From: Narthecium ossifragum
Taxonomy: Eukaryota; Streptophyta; Magnoliopsida; Dioscoreales; Nartheciaceae
Direction: 5' to 3'
NCBI GenBank assembly: GCA_963920575.1
Contig: OY986970.1
Coordinates: 19,909,274-19,973,273 of the forward strand
Length of the DNA: 64,000 nt
Below, one piece after another: positions 34,088 through 46,313 of the stretch (its first letter is position 1; every line of letters begins with the position of its first letter). Position numbers and translations under genes: made by a program. Under the pieces are notes generated by a model. That model saw nothing but the letters and a program-made list of their open reading frames with translations, made no database searches and was not told where the DNA came from.

Positions 34088-35222
34088 TACATAAATATAA
34101 CATGGCATCAACACATTTATATAGCAAACAGAGCACAACAAATCCTAGGAGGTAACTCCTACCTCAAGGAAGCAATCCGGGCGTAAACTCTAAGTCCGAG
34201 AACCCACGTCACGCTCCGACACCTGACAGCCGCTCAATCGATCGCCTAAAGCACAAGAATCAAGATCACTACCCGATAGAGCCCCAAAACGAAAATAAAA
34301 CTACTAGCATTAGATAGAGCTCGAAAGCCGATCGAAACGACCCGAAAATCAACGAAATCGGACGATGGCAGCTCAAGCTACGAACAAAAAACCGATCCAG
34401 TGCATGTTAGCGGCTGCTAATGTGCACCAGCGGGCATCACCTTCTTCCCCAAAGAAGTGTCGCCGGAGCTCTAGCCGGAGCTCCGCCAGAGGCCCACTGA
34501 ACCCATTCTTAACCGCCAGACAGCCACCACTACGAAGAGAGGGAAGAAGCTTGCTTGCTGCCCCAAGCACCGGATCCCGAGGAAGATCAACGGCCACGCC
34601 TAGAGGAAGCCCGGCCGGATCTTCGCCAGAATCCATGGCAGGGATGAGGAGTAAGGTCCCCCCGGCATGGGAAAACTCCCAAACATGGCTCAGAGAGATA
34701 CCCCGGACAACAGGGGTCCTTCCTCCGGCGCTGGAGTCGCCGAGGGAGGTACCCAACGTCGTCCGACCCATCGCCGGAAAAACCACAAAACTCCAAACCC
34801 TCACCCAAACACTCCGGGAAACCCACAAAAACAAGACGGAATCGAAGGATGGAGAAAGTAGAAGCTCACCTTCGACGAGAATGGGAAGAAATCCGGCGGA
34901 AAACTCCACTGGACCTTCACTTCCCGGCGAGCACCACCACCCCCGCCTCTCGATCTCTGCCTCTCTTCCTCGATCCCTTCCTTCCTCTCCAGCTCTCTCC
35001 CGATCTCTCTCTCTCTCTCTCTCGATCTCTTTCTCCCAATCTCTCTCAATCTCCCACTATCTCTCTCTTGGGTTGGCAGCCAAAAAGAAGAGAAGGAGAA
35101 GACTAGATTTCTCTAGAAGGGTGGGGGTGGTGTTTGCTTAAAACCCCTCGCAAAACACGAAATTGCACGAAAGGTCCCTTAAATCTTACAGAAAACCCCT
35201 TATATGCAAATAGGTCCTTACA
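34088..35222 (-). repeat. Tekay-type (C family) LTR fragment, minus strand
   Basis: Read on the minus strand it starts TGTAAGGACC at 35222 and follows the C LTR: (GA)n tract, GC-rich segment, then GAGGTAGGAGTTACCTCCTAGGA near 34150. It breaks at 34088 where the Helitron ends. The 258-codon plus-strand frame across it is antisense to the LTR and not a gene. Confidence 0.82.
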
Positions 35223-36610
35223 AGTAGGCTCCAAACACATGGTTAAAGGCCATTGAAGTCAAGTTGCAAACAGCAGTAGTTTTCATGTGTCTTCTTCATT
35301 GTGCAGTGCCATCCATGTCAATTAGATATAGTTATATCCCTAAATATGGCAAAAATTTGAAGGTAGCAGCACATTTATCAGTAATTTGCTTCAAACAAAG
35401 GATGCTCTTGCCCACTCTTATCTATCTATTCTAACGAAGATAAACCAGCAATACTAACTGGTGTTATAGAGTGATAGATTGGAGAACTTACATCCCATAG
35501 GTGATATAATTAGCTGGAAATTCAAATTTCTCGAGATTGAAACTATCAGCAGCAGTTTAATGTGAAAAAATACTAAATTCAGCCAAGACTCCTGTAAATA
35601 CAACCAAAAAATAGACGAAATCAATACCCATAAGAGTGTGAGACCAATTTGCATTCATAAAATATAGTTTGGAATACCAACCGCAACTTAAAGGACATCT
35701 TGAGCTTAATTTTGTTTCAATGATTTATGCTGACCTACAAAAATAAATATTCCTCGTGAAAAGGGCATGAAAGGCACAAGAAAGAAGTATGTTTGATATT
35801 AATAACTGACATAACATGCGGGTCGAGGTTCTATCGATCATGCTTATACGGGTCGAGGTTCTATCGATTATGTTGTTGATGGGTCGAGATTCTATGAAAT
35901 AGCATTTATCACATACACTTCATAATCAATGTGCAGAACTTGGATCTTGTTCTTGTCCCCCCAAGCTCACCTTCTTGTGGAACTAGAATTTGAAATAATC
36001 AAATATAGACAAACTACCATGAGTTTGGTACCATATTCACTCATCAGGGAGAGATGGTAAGAAAGAAATGAACATAACTACCTTAAATTAGGGATGGCTC
36101 TAATTCTACAAATAGGTGTGAAGAAAAATATGGAGGCAATGAAATGCACTCCATCAAAGCATAGATCCTCATTGAGCTAGGATATAAGTACATCTCCGAC
36201 CATATGTTGATTTCTCTTAGTGCATACCACATGTTTTCTATTGGATCATCGATCTCGATTACATAGAGCCCATTCATTTTTTAACAAAAACTATGACATG
36301 ATGGCTTAGTTCCATCAATTGATGCTGGGCGTTAGAAGAAATAAGAAGGAATACAGAAGTTGAAGGAGTAGGACTAACCAAAAAACCAACATAATATTGA
36401 TGAATCTCATTTTTTTTCGAATCACCTAAAACTGAACATATTCATTTTAATCAATGCAAGTCACTCTAGAACCCCATTGACAGCATTGGTTTACTCTTCT
36501 TATATGTTTGGAAAACATGTAAGCACTTGAAAATAAATAACCGAAAGCACTTGGGGGAAAAAACCTATTAAAATCACAATGCCAATCAAGAGGAATCTTT
36601 GGGCTCTTAC
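35223..36610. other. Interior of G without recognised gene
   Basis: AT-rich non-coding sequence. It includes about three tandem copies of a 31-bp unit containing CGGGTCGAGGTTCTATCGAT at 35818-35900. A minus-strand block at about 35505-35600 has an acceptor-like TTTACAG and could be another exon fragment, but I do not recognise it. Confidence 0.4.
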
Positions 36611-36769
36611 CTTTGATTAATGAGAGTACGCAGCCTTGAATTTTTGAGGCTAGGGAAATGCAATTTATCACGGAATAAAGTGTTTGCCTCAATCAGCTTC
36701 TTAAGCTCAACCAGCATGAATGTTCTCGCCGATTTTGTATCTCCATATTTTGAGAGTTGCTCATTTTCC
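36611..36769 (-). pseudogene. TPL: Single exon of a TOPLESS-type co-repressor, captured by CACTA element G
   Basis: On the minus strand, an acceptor CTCAG at 36774-36770 is followed by 159 bp that read ENEQLSKYGDTKSART, then MLVELKKLIEAN and SRLRTLINQ, and end with the donor AG/GTAAGAG at 36610. These are the residues that follow the CTLH segment of TOPLESS/TPR proteins, which bind EAR-motif repressors through their N-terminus and recruit histone deacetylases. The exon has phase 2 at both ends (1 + 52 codons + 2) and no stop. Changes such as Thr for Pro in EANTLFRDKL suggest drift. I found no neighbouring TOPLESS exon on either side, so it cannot make that protein. Recognised from family knowledge, without a search. 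Confidence 0.85.
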
Positions 36770-37560
36770 CTGAGTATAGCAGTACTTATAGTTAACATGC
36801 CAAGCATCTAATGAACCAATACGACACTATTTAACCGTCAGAGAGAAACTTGTACCTAAAATACACTAAAGAATCAAGCAGCAAAGACAAAATTCTGCAT
36901 TAAAAACCATTACCATTAGAACGCATCTTCGAATTTAAGAATTAGATAACATGGAAATTCAAGTCATTGTCTGTTCATTATTTACAAACATCAACTAAAG
37001 AAACGATACTTTTCACATCGCTTCAGACAAACAATCCACTCTTTGAAATCTCTTCCATAACAAATAAAATCTCTCGGTATACCAAGAATGACTTTTTTTA
37101 GCCACTATGGTCATCACAAAAGAAGTAGAGACCAATCAATATCACAAAATTGGTAAACTAATACCAAGCCAAAATAAAGCAACTATAGAATATCATTAAA
37201 AATCACATAAAAAAACAGGACCTTCCCACGTTACCTTCGAATAAAGATCTAATTTTTGAAATATCCGCAGAAACAAAACAAATCCTCTCGAACTCTCGAT
37301 AATATCATGAATCACTCTTTCAACAGCTATGATCACCAACAAAGAAACAAAGAAAAATTAATTCCCAAAAAAAATCGGCAAACTAATCCAATTCAAAATC
37401 ACTTTCTTCTAAGTTCTATCGTTGTCTCCACTAAAACCCCAACCAGCTCTTCAAACCCAATATTAAATATCAAGAACAAAAACTCAACAGAGTTCAAAAC
37501 GTACCTCAAAAGCACAAATCGCAACCGACAAAAGAAACCATGGATAAAATTAGATAAAGA
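36770..37560. other. Interior of G left unassigned
   Basis: AT-rich, no recognised protein. It may include intron sequence carried along with the TOPLESS exon, since the acceptor is intact, but this cannot be shown from the window. Confidence 0.35.
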
Positions 37561-37991
37561 CTCATGGACGGGATGGCTTCCTTGAAGAGATCCCGGTGAA
37601 AGACGAGAGGCCTCACGGAAGCGTAGGTTGGATGGATCCATGTACGCCCTGGGTCGGAGATCACGCCTCACCCTCCCCCCTTGCCCTTACCCTCGCCTCG
37701 CCCCTCATGGACGGGATGGCTTCCTTGAAGAGATCCCGGTGAAAGATGAGAGGCCTCACGGAAGCGTAGGTTGGATGGATCCATGTACGCCCTGAGTCGG
37801 AGATCGCGCCTCGCCCTCCCCCCTTGCCCTTACCCTCGCCTCGCCCCTCATGGATGGGATGGCTTCCTTGAAGAGATCCCGGTGAAAGATGAGAGGCCTC
37901 ACGGAAGCGTAGGTTGGATGGATCCATGTACGCCCTGGGTCGGAGATCACGCCTCGCCCTCCCCCCTTGCCCTTACCCTCGCCTCGCCCCT
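37561..37991. repeat. Three tandem copies of a ~143-bp GC-rich unit
   Basis: Near-identical units start at about 37563, 37707 and 37850. Each contains GGGATGGCTTCCTTGAAGAG, a GGATGGATCCATGTACGCCC box and a C-rich end. The C-rich tail decays into TCGCCC words up to 38080. Frames through it are by-products of the repeat. Confidence 0.85.
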
Positions 37992-39284
37992 CGCCATCCA
38001 CTTGCCTCCCGCCCCTCGCCCGTCGCTCCCTCGCCCTCGGCCTCACCTCACTCGTCGCCCTCGCCTCTCGCCCTCCTTGCTTTTGCCCTTGAGGGGATAA
38101 GGATGAATGCGTGTGAATAGGGTCTTTTTTAGGGATTGCCCGGGAGGGGTTGCGCGGGACCCTAAAATATTTTGGATGAAAGAAACGAATTTTTTGGAAA
38201 GATAGCTTAGCCGAATAAGTTGGAGTCCAATTTACGAACTTCAGATTGGGAATTTGGAATCATATCTGGCTATCATAACCGAGTAGTTTTGAGTTCAATT
38301 TTTAAAAGAGATGAAATTGGTTTACGAGCCCTAGAATTATTTCAACTCTGATCAGCCTTAATTTAGATATATGAGAATCAGATGTTAGGAGCAGTTTGAT
38401 TAAGATCGGGTTTAGTCCAACAGTTGAGTTGGATTGATCCAAACAATATAGAAACAGAGAAATTTGACGCTAATTTGATTCAGTCTATGCATCTTGGGAC
38501 AATAGTAACTTGACTCATATTAAACTTAGTGTATATATCTTGAGGGAATAAACAATTTGACTCATTAGCCTTAAAGTGTAGAGTAGCTTATATCGAAATG
38601 AGCAATTTGAGTCATATACATGGGTTTTATTATAGGCATTCATCACAAAACAAGTAATTTGAGTCAAACGAGATTTAGTGTACACATATTAGAAACAAAT
38701 AGGTCTGAACACAAAAATAGGCTCTAATACGTTTCGAGGTCGAACTCGGCCATACTTAAGCCCAGCTCATAGGCTTATGAATCTAACTCGAGCTTATTTT
38801 ATAAATCATATAATTTATCAATCGTATAGATTATATATAATATAAATTATTGAATTAGATTGGCTAAGCTCCAAAGCTTGACTAGGAGGCTTGCAAAGCA
38901 AACTTAGAACTTCGTAAACCCATAGCTGAGTCAAGCTCGAGCTCCATCTTCATGCTCGAATCGAGCTCGAACTTGAGCCTAAGGTATGTGTTTTAATATA
39001 AACCGACTCGAACAAACAAGAGTTCAACTCGACTTGGCTACAAAACAACCTTAATGCACACCACTAACAAGAAACTCCTAAATATCTTGGAAAATGGTTG
39101 ATCTTCAAAAAAAGCTTTAAAAAAACCGCAATAACAATATCTCGATGCCGCCTTCTAGTGAAAAAAAGATACTAATTTGTTTTGAAATACCTTAATCTGT
39201 AGCGGTTTATATTTTCTTCATGATGCAAGTATAACTGGGTCATAAGTTAACGAGATTTTTTTTATCCTATACTAAACTCATGGA
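37992..39284. other. Interior of G, non-coding
   Basis: No long frame. 38760-38960 is rich in GAGCTCGA words, as in some plant MITE-like repeats. A family could not be assigned. Confidence 0.4.
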
Positions 39285-39790
39285 CATTGCTACAGGATAT
39301 TTGTGGCTGATTCCCCGTACCTATGCCAATGGTCGCAAAAGTGCTGGTATATTAGATCTTATGGCCGCTGGAATAGAATTTGTGTGGCTGATATATCTAT
39401 ACCTATGCCAGCAATTGCAAAAAATATTGGTATACATCTATCAACACCAACACTTATGGCCGCTGGTATAGAATATGTGTGGTTGATTTCATCCATCTAT
39501 GCCAGTGGTCAAAGAACTGTTGGTATACTTCATACCTATACCAGCGGTCGGAAAAAACGTTGGTATATATATGTCAATACCAGCACTTATGGCCGCTAGT
39601 ATAGGGTAAGTGTGGCTGATTCTCCACACCTATGCCAGCGGTCGTGAAAACGCTGGTAGACATCCGTCAACACCAATGGTCAGTCTAAACCGCTAGTATA
39701 GGTCTTGTGTATACCCGCGGTTTTGAGAAATGTTGGTATAGATTATACCAGCGTTCATAAATAAATGCTGGTATAAAAACGCCGATGTAA
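39285..39790. repeat. Right subterminal repeats of G
   Basis: Repeated CTATGCCAGCGGTCGNAAAACGCTGGTATA-like units of about 60-90 bp, the counterpart of the left array at 30502-30960. Confidence 0.75.
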
Positions 39791-39808
39791 CTCATTTTTG
39801 TTGTAGTG

Positions 39809-41204
39809 TCTCTTTCCCGACTTTTGAGGTCGCCATGAATCAGAAAGTGAATGAATGAAGTCGACCAGTTGAGCCATATCGACCTAAATCAATGACTGAT
39901 TAGAAGTAATGGTCGATAAAGATCATTTATATAAACAAAGTCTGAAATAACTTATGCCTCATCTGAAGTTGAAGTAGATAGGCCTGCTGGTGGAGTGATG
40001 AACGATGTCGCCATCGTGGTAGTAGGTACGATTGCCAAGGTGTTATCGATCATTGTCGCCTATGGCATAGTGGGAGTTGGGGCAGGCGTAGCGACATGCA
40101 CGTCCATTGTTCAAGTGTTGGGTGGCACATCGGCGTCGCGCTCAACACAATTGGCCGATGGCTCTGGGACAGAGGATGTCTCGACCATAGGTTGTAAGGT
40201 CGATACACCAAGGGAAGTTGTTTCAGATGATAGTTTAATATCACCAAGGTCCTTCAAAATACTATATGGACCACAAACAAGCATCTGACCAATAGGTGAC
40301 AAACATGGTTTAGATGAAGTAAAGTTGAGAACGTCGAAAAGATCTTCGACATCAACATCATCCCGTCTTTCTTCTTCAGACGATGAAATAATTACTTTCT
40401 CTTTACTAGAGATATGCAAATATAGAAATGAGAAAAGGTTGATAAACCAAATCATGAAGGAAGAATATAATCAATTACTTTGGTATTCCTGTGAACACAG
40501 CGTTTTACTCTCTTCTTGGAACGTACTTGTTCTACAATAGGAAGAGGATCCATCGAAAGTCTTTCCTCCTGACCGACTTCTACAGCTTGATTTGTCGTTG
40601 CAGGACGATCCTTCTCAACTTCTTGAGGGGCAACAGTCTCACCCAAAGTGGAAGGGGAAGCAGAAGGAAGATAAACGTGTGAAGGAGTAGAGGAACCCGA
40701 TCTTTCTCTACGAAACAAAAAACATTGAGTTTAAAAGATATCGACCATGAAGAAGAGAAACATAAAGAGATAAGTAAGAATGCTTACTTGGAAACAGAAG
40801 CAAACTGGCTACTTTGCCTGCTGTCAGGCGATCCTACATCCTCTCCCACTGCAGAGGATGAGTGAATTGTTTCTCAAGTTCCTCGCCCATTATTTCCTCG
40901 ACCAAAGGTCTCTTGGTCAAAGGTGATATCCTGGATTCACTAGTTCATACCCTTTTCTTCTTACAAGATGAAGTCTCTTCAGTAGACTTTTCACATCTCT
41001 ATTTTGGGCGATTCCTCACCCTTTCTAACAGAGGCAGCAGTCTTCCTCTTCTTTTGAACTCTTTCCTCTGCCTCAGCATGTTCCAAGGCTTCTTTTTTAC
41101 GCCCTAATTTTTTTGGAGGAACAAAATTGTTGAAGACAACATTTTTGTCTTGGGAGAACAGACGCTCCTTGACAGCCGAATTCCAAATATCGGCGATGAC
41201 AGGA
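39809..41204 (-). pseudogene. Antisense frame of element B, 5' part
   Basis: Continues the antisense frame of 29843-30487 after element G. Discounting G and one TCT, the two parts join in the same frame. Recognisable coding-like pieces on the minus strand are an acidic/Ser-rich stretch (40111-40455), a Pro/Ser-rich stretch (40452-40718) and a basic segment (about 41000-41204, with GRKKEALEHAEAEERVQKKR) that could be a nuclear localisation signal. Stops and frame changes separate them. The upstream end is removed at about 41204, where element H begins. No known domain recognised. Confidence 0.5.
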
Positions 41205-42458
41205 TCGATTTGGATTAATTGATCTCATTAAAACTAATTAATTAAAACTAATTACGAAAGCAATTAAAGAGGTTGAAATAGATTAATGAGAGAAACAACC
41301 TAGGGATCCCTCAATCCACTCTAGCTTCACTTCCTGTATCCTCTAGCTATCATCTTGCTTCTTCTCTAGACATTATGGAATCATGGCTTCTTAAGCTCAC
41401 ATGAAACCCTAAAAGAAAGTTGATGACTACCTAAGGCATAACCTATCTTCGTGTAGCATAGATTGTCTTCGGACTTAACCTGAGTACAATCTATCTTTAC
41501 TTAGCATAGATTATCTCAAAAGCATGTCAAAAACCACATGAAAAACCATCTTATGGAACTCTACCATCAAGCACAGCAATCAAGTAGGACACAAAATACG
41601 TCAAGGGAAATACTTCCATCAACTCTATTATCAATAAATTCAAATCCATAAGATCATGTCTATGAGAAAGAAATACAAGAATCAACTAGAAAATATAAAA
41701 AGTTACACTAGAGTTTCATGAGATCCCTAGATCTAGAAGATTAGCGACTCATCTTTGGGATGAAGGCCATGTATTCGATGAAGAAAGCTTGAGATCTACA
41801 CCACATCTCCGTCTTCTTCTCCAATCTGAATTCCTCTGTTTTTCTCTATGGAGGCCCCCCATTTTCCAGCCACAAAACCCTTTTTATATCTTAATTCCCG
41901 GATTAGGGTTTCAAGGTTAAGTTAGACCTCAAGTGCAACTCGGAATTCCTGATCCAACCCTGACAGCTTCTTCCAATCGCGACTGGGCTCAACTGGTTCG
42001 GAGTTTGAGAATGAGTCCAACACAAACGATGTAGATCTGGAAGTCCTCTGTCAGCTCCCGAAGAGTTTGCAATATTTGAACTTATCTAGAATATTTGGCG
42101 AATATTCTCCTAGACGTCGACGGACCAGTCTTCCAGCAGGTAAATATCTTCATCTTCTTCGAAACTGCTATCACTCCATCAGTAATCTCCGAAAGTGTCC
42201 AACATGAAAGTTGTACGCCTTGATGTCTTCTAGATGTCACCCAAATTTCAGAATATTTGGACTTAAGGATAATATCTGGTGAATATTGTGCTAACAGTCG
42301 ACAGAGCAGTGTATTTCAGCATATTAACCGAATTTCTTACATTTCTTCTCAAAGCATGATTAAACCTGAAATCAACTAACAAGCTATCAAATACAAGCAC
42401 TTTAGGCCTAACAAAGCTAAGTTAAGGGGTTTAATCATGAACATTTAGTGACTCATCA
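41205..42458 (-). repeat. 3' LTR of element H, truncated
   Basis: Starts TGATGAGTCAC at 42458 (minus) and matches the 5' LTR up to about 51632, with small indels near the break around 41205-41231. The terminal ~194 bp are absent. Confidence 0.85.
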
Positions 42459-42480
42459 CACCCCCCAACTTACACTTTGC
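42459..42480 (-). other. Polypurine tract of element H
   Basis: Minus-strand AAGTTGGGGGGTG directly before the 3' LTR start, as in element D. Confidence 0.75.
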
Positions 42481-45209
42481 TAGTCCTCGAGCAAAGAAAA
42501 CATAAAAAGAAAACAATAAATCTAACTAGCCACTTTCGTAGGTCTCACGATTGCACTTAGCATGTGCAACAAGCCTTTAAACCCCTGGGTTACCCCAGTG
42601 GAGGAGTTATAGTCTCCTGAGGGTTTTCAGTGATGACACCCACAAACATCTATACATCCCTTAAATATATCATCAGAAATCAATTATAATATTCATCAAC
42701 TCTAATGCATGAAATAGAAATAATATCTATGAATACATCATTCAACTCACAGTCACATAAAAATATGGTAAATCAAAATATGTCAAAACATATTTCCAAC
42801 ACTTCAACATATTTAATCATGATTAAAAATAACTTTAACACTCCTGTGTGTGATTAGGGTTCCACATGCTACAGAGCGTCAATTATATCTAAACATTTCC
42901 ACTATTCAAGATCACAATCCTATCCCAAGCACATATTTTTCACTTATCACATAGCATTATCTGTTTTCTTTTTTCTTTTTTCTTTTTTCTTTTTTCATCA
43001 TTTTTTCTCAACTATCAGACACTTTGCCTTTTTACGCGAGCACTCTCCGCTTCTTGAGGCGCAGAGACCCGGTTACTTAGCAAAACACTTAATAGTTTTG
43101 TTTAGGCACAGCTTTATCAAGCTCCAGAACTTTTTCTTAGGAAATTCAACCGTTTTACGCGAACACCACGCTGGCTAGGCACACTGCCCGGTTACTAAGT
43201 TGAAGATCCCTTTTTTTCGCATACTCAGATAATTGCATGTGTTCATGTATTTTCTGTGTCATGACATAAAATTGTAAATCTATCCTAGTATCATGCTTAG
43301 AATCTAATATCAACCCCTTAACATGTGGAAGTGAACATGTGCATTAGGATATGTCAAGTTATCCTTAAATCATGGTAAAAGTGTTAAAGTATAGAAATAG
43401 TGTCATGCATAGTAAAAATTTACTATTTCTTATATGACATACAAATCTCAGAATAATTCATAAAATAAATTTCTAAAACCTGCATCTTCGTCAAATCATA
43501 TCATAATTTCATCCTTTTGACATATTTCCATGGATGTATACTAATAAAAATTAAATTCCTAGAATCTACCCCCCAACTTGAATGTAATTGTCCCCAATTA
43601 CACTAAGTCAGAAAAATAAAGCAAGGAAAAAGGGTAGAGATCACCGTAAATATCGCGCTATAAATAGTTGGCTTGCATAAAAGACGACCATCACACCGCC
43701 CATACGAAGAATACGTCATCATGGAATAAAGTCATGTCTCTAGAAGAGATGAAAAAAAAGAAAACCATAGAAAGCACCATTAAACAATAGAGACATATAT
43801 AAAGACGAAAAAATCACCCCCTGATGGATCACATAGGATTTGTACATGTGCCCTTTAATAAGTTCCCAAGGAATACCTGTCATAAAAATATACCTTTCCA
43901 AAAGATCAAAGAAAATAGAATGATAAATAAAAATAATAGGAAAAAGGCATAAGAATTGTTCACAATTTCGGCAGAATCCCCTTTGTATTTCTCGAATATG
44001 TAGCATCTACAATCATTTACCCACATGATTAAAAATATAGACATTAACATAATAAAATACTGTAAATCATCCATATACAGCACCAACATAATCAGTATCA
44101 AAATCATGATCCTGGTTAAAGGTCGAGACCTATAGATTTCGTCCATCAGCCAACGGACGGCTGAGAGCTCGCCGACGACGATCAACGGGGAAACGACGTC
44201 GCCGGAGGATGGGACCAGTAGGGATGGAATCGTGGGAGGCCAAGGAGTCTATCTACGTCGTCTGATCTGTGACTGGTGGTCGCCAGGCGGCGGAACGACG
44301 GTGGACGGCGCGGACGAAGATGGCCGGAGTTAGAATCCGGCGGCCGGAGCTTCAATCGAGGTGGGTAAGGAGCAAGGAAGCATCGCAGAAAGCCTGAGAA
44401 CGCACCTGGGGGATTTAATTATAGAATCGGAGGGCCAAGAGGCGGATAAAAGATGGCCGGCACGGTGGAGGATCGTCGGAGGTGGAATCCGGCCAACCGA
44501 GCTACAAGTTTGAGTTTTGAAGGTTGCAAAAGAGTCGTGACGGCCAGAGGAAGGTGCTGGAGGTGGTTAGGGACGGTGGGAAGCAGTGGAAGAGGTGATC
44601 GGAGATGGCGGTAGGAACAGGGGATGTTCGCCGGCGTCGGAAGAGACGAAATTGGGGGAAGAAGAGGCCGGGAGGAGGTAGAGGGGAAGATTGCGACGGT
44701 GTTGGAGGTGGGTTGGAGGGCGGGGAGCGGCCGGAGAGGTGAAGATGGCCGGCGGTCGGTGTGGGGAAGGAAGAAGATGAAGTCCGATCGACCGTGGGCG
44801 CGGGTGACTTGAGAACAAAATCAGACGATCGATCGATCGACCGTCAACCAAGCAATTTGGAAAAATAAATGGACGGTCGATCACTCGATCGACCGTGACC
44901 CACGTTACCTGTTTGAGGAGCTGACGGTCGATCCTTCCATCGACCCTGAGAAGCTTTATTTTTGACAGAGACGCACGGACGCTCTGGCGGTCGATGGGAC
45001 GGTCGACCGTCCTCCAGGAAATTTGATTTTCTAGATATTATGATTATTCTTAAAGAAAAATCATGGAAAATAAAGGAAAATTTGAAAAAATCATGGAAAA
45101 ATTCCTAGAAATCAAAACAATTCTAAAAAGCTAAGGAAAAATCATAAAACTGGGTTGCCTCCCAGAAAGCGCTTAATTTTACGTCTTTCGCTCGACGTCC
45201 ATAAAAGGA
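42481..45209 (-). other. Non-coding 3' region of element H
   Basis: Homologous to 12791-15680 of D in opposite orientation. It contains the AACCGGG / TTCGCGTAAAAC pair (43029-43202), a GC-rich stretch (44140-44820) and a TCGACCG palindrome cluster (44779-45015). No env-like product with membrane segments is evident. Confidence 0.65.
44779..45015 (-). repeat. TCGACCG palindrome cluster in the 3' region of H
   Basis: CGATCGATCGATCGACCGT, CGGTCGATCACTCGATCGACC and GGGACGGTCGACCGTCC occur within about 240 bp. A 29-bp string at 44953-44981 is identical to 51136-51164 in the leader of the same element. Confidence 0.8.
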
Positions 45210-46313
45210 TCACTTAAAGCATGGATCCGTCAACTCGATGGACTCGATAACCTCACCATGAACGATGTCCTCGACATAATGCTTTAATCTGTGCCCATTA
45301 ACAGTGAAAATCTCATTCGTGTGTGGATTGCGGATTTCTACTGCACTATGCGTGAATACGTTATTTATGATAAAAGGCCCGGACCATCTAGACCGTAATT
45401 TACTAGGAAAAAGGCGTAATTTGGCATTGAAAAGCCACACTTTCTGCCCCACAACAAAAGTCCTTCTCGAAATGTGTTTATCATGAAAAGCCTTGGTTTT
45501 GTCTTTATAGATCTTGGAATTCAAATATACCTCATTGCGAATTTCCTCAAGTTCACATAAACTAAGCTTCCTATGTGTTGTGGCGGCATTGATATCAGTA
45601 TTAAGCTTTTTAATGGCCCACATAGCTCGATACTCTAATTCAACAGGTAAATGACAAGGCTTATCAAAAACTAATCGATATGGGGACATACCGATAGGCG
45701 TTTTATAAGCAGTCCTGTAAGCCCACAGTGCATCATCTAGCTTTATGGCCCAATCTGTGCGGTCAATGCGAACGGTTTTCTCTAAGATACGTTTTATTTC
45801 CCTATTAGAAAGTTCTACTTGGCTACTGGTCTGAGGATGATAAGGGGTGGTGACCTTATGAGTAATAGAATACTTTCTAAGAAGGGATGCAAAATGTTGA
45901 TTATTGAAATGAGAACCACCGTCACTAATAATCGCACGAGGACAACCAAATCGAGAAAAGATATTACTTTGAAGAAATTTAACCACAACTTTATGATCAT
46001 TCGACTTGGTTGCTATAGCTTCTACCCATTTAGACACGTAGTCGACAGCTACAAGGATATACTGAAAACCAAAGGAAGGTGGAAACGGACCCATGAAATC
46101 AATGCCCCAAATGTCGAAAATATTGGCAACTAAGATCGGCATTTGAGGCATCTCATTCCTACGAGAGATATTTCCAGTCTTTTGACACCTAGTACAAGAT
46201 TGGCAAAAATTATGAGCATCATTAAAAATCGTAGGCCAATAGAATCCATTTTGTAAACCTTTGCAGCAGTTTTCTTTCCTGAGAAATGACCACCACATGC
46301 ATGTGTATGACAT
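45210..46313 (-). pseudogene. Integrase of element H
   Basis: Open frame on the minus strand to the stop at 45210-45212, out of frame with the upstream pol. It holds the cysteine pair of the zinc-binding domain ([11 protein letters not shown]), the catalytic triad in [18 protein letters not shown] and [11 protein letters not shown], and a C-terminal domain ([16 protein letters not shown]). The catalytic part looks intact. The frame change lies around 46230-46310, near the end of the zinc-binding domain, so a normal polyprotein cannot be made. Confidence 0.88.

Larger units (their letters stand above)
30488..39808. mobile_element. Element G: non-autonomous CACTA transposon
   Basis: Starts CACTAGAACAGAGTT and ends with the complement of CACTACAACAAAAATGAGTT, with the 3-bp duplication TCT at 30485-30487 and 39809-39811. 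Both ends carry arrays of ACCGCTGGTATAG-like words, the usual subterminal binding repeats of CACTA elements. No TNP2-like transposase is visible in 9.3 kb. The interior holds a G-box repeat fragment, Tekay-type leader and LTR pieces on the minus strand, a Helitron end, an exon of a TOPLESS-type gene and several minisatellites. Confidence 0.85.

Noticed and set aside
34365..35141. 258-codon plus-strand open frame rich in Ser, Arg and Pro
   Set aside because: It lies antisense within a Tekay-type LTR; the same GC-rich LTR segment gives similar spurious frames in the other copies (8173-8665, 17628-18252, 21770-22372).
35505..35600. Possible second captured exon next to the TOPLESS exon
   Set aside because: An acceptor-like TTTACAG is present, but the reading frames hold a stop or no recognisable family, so it cannot be supported.
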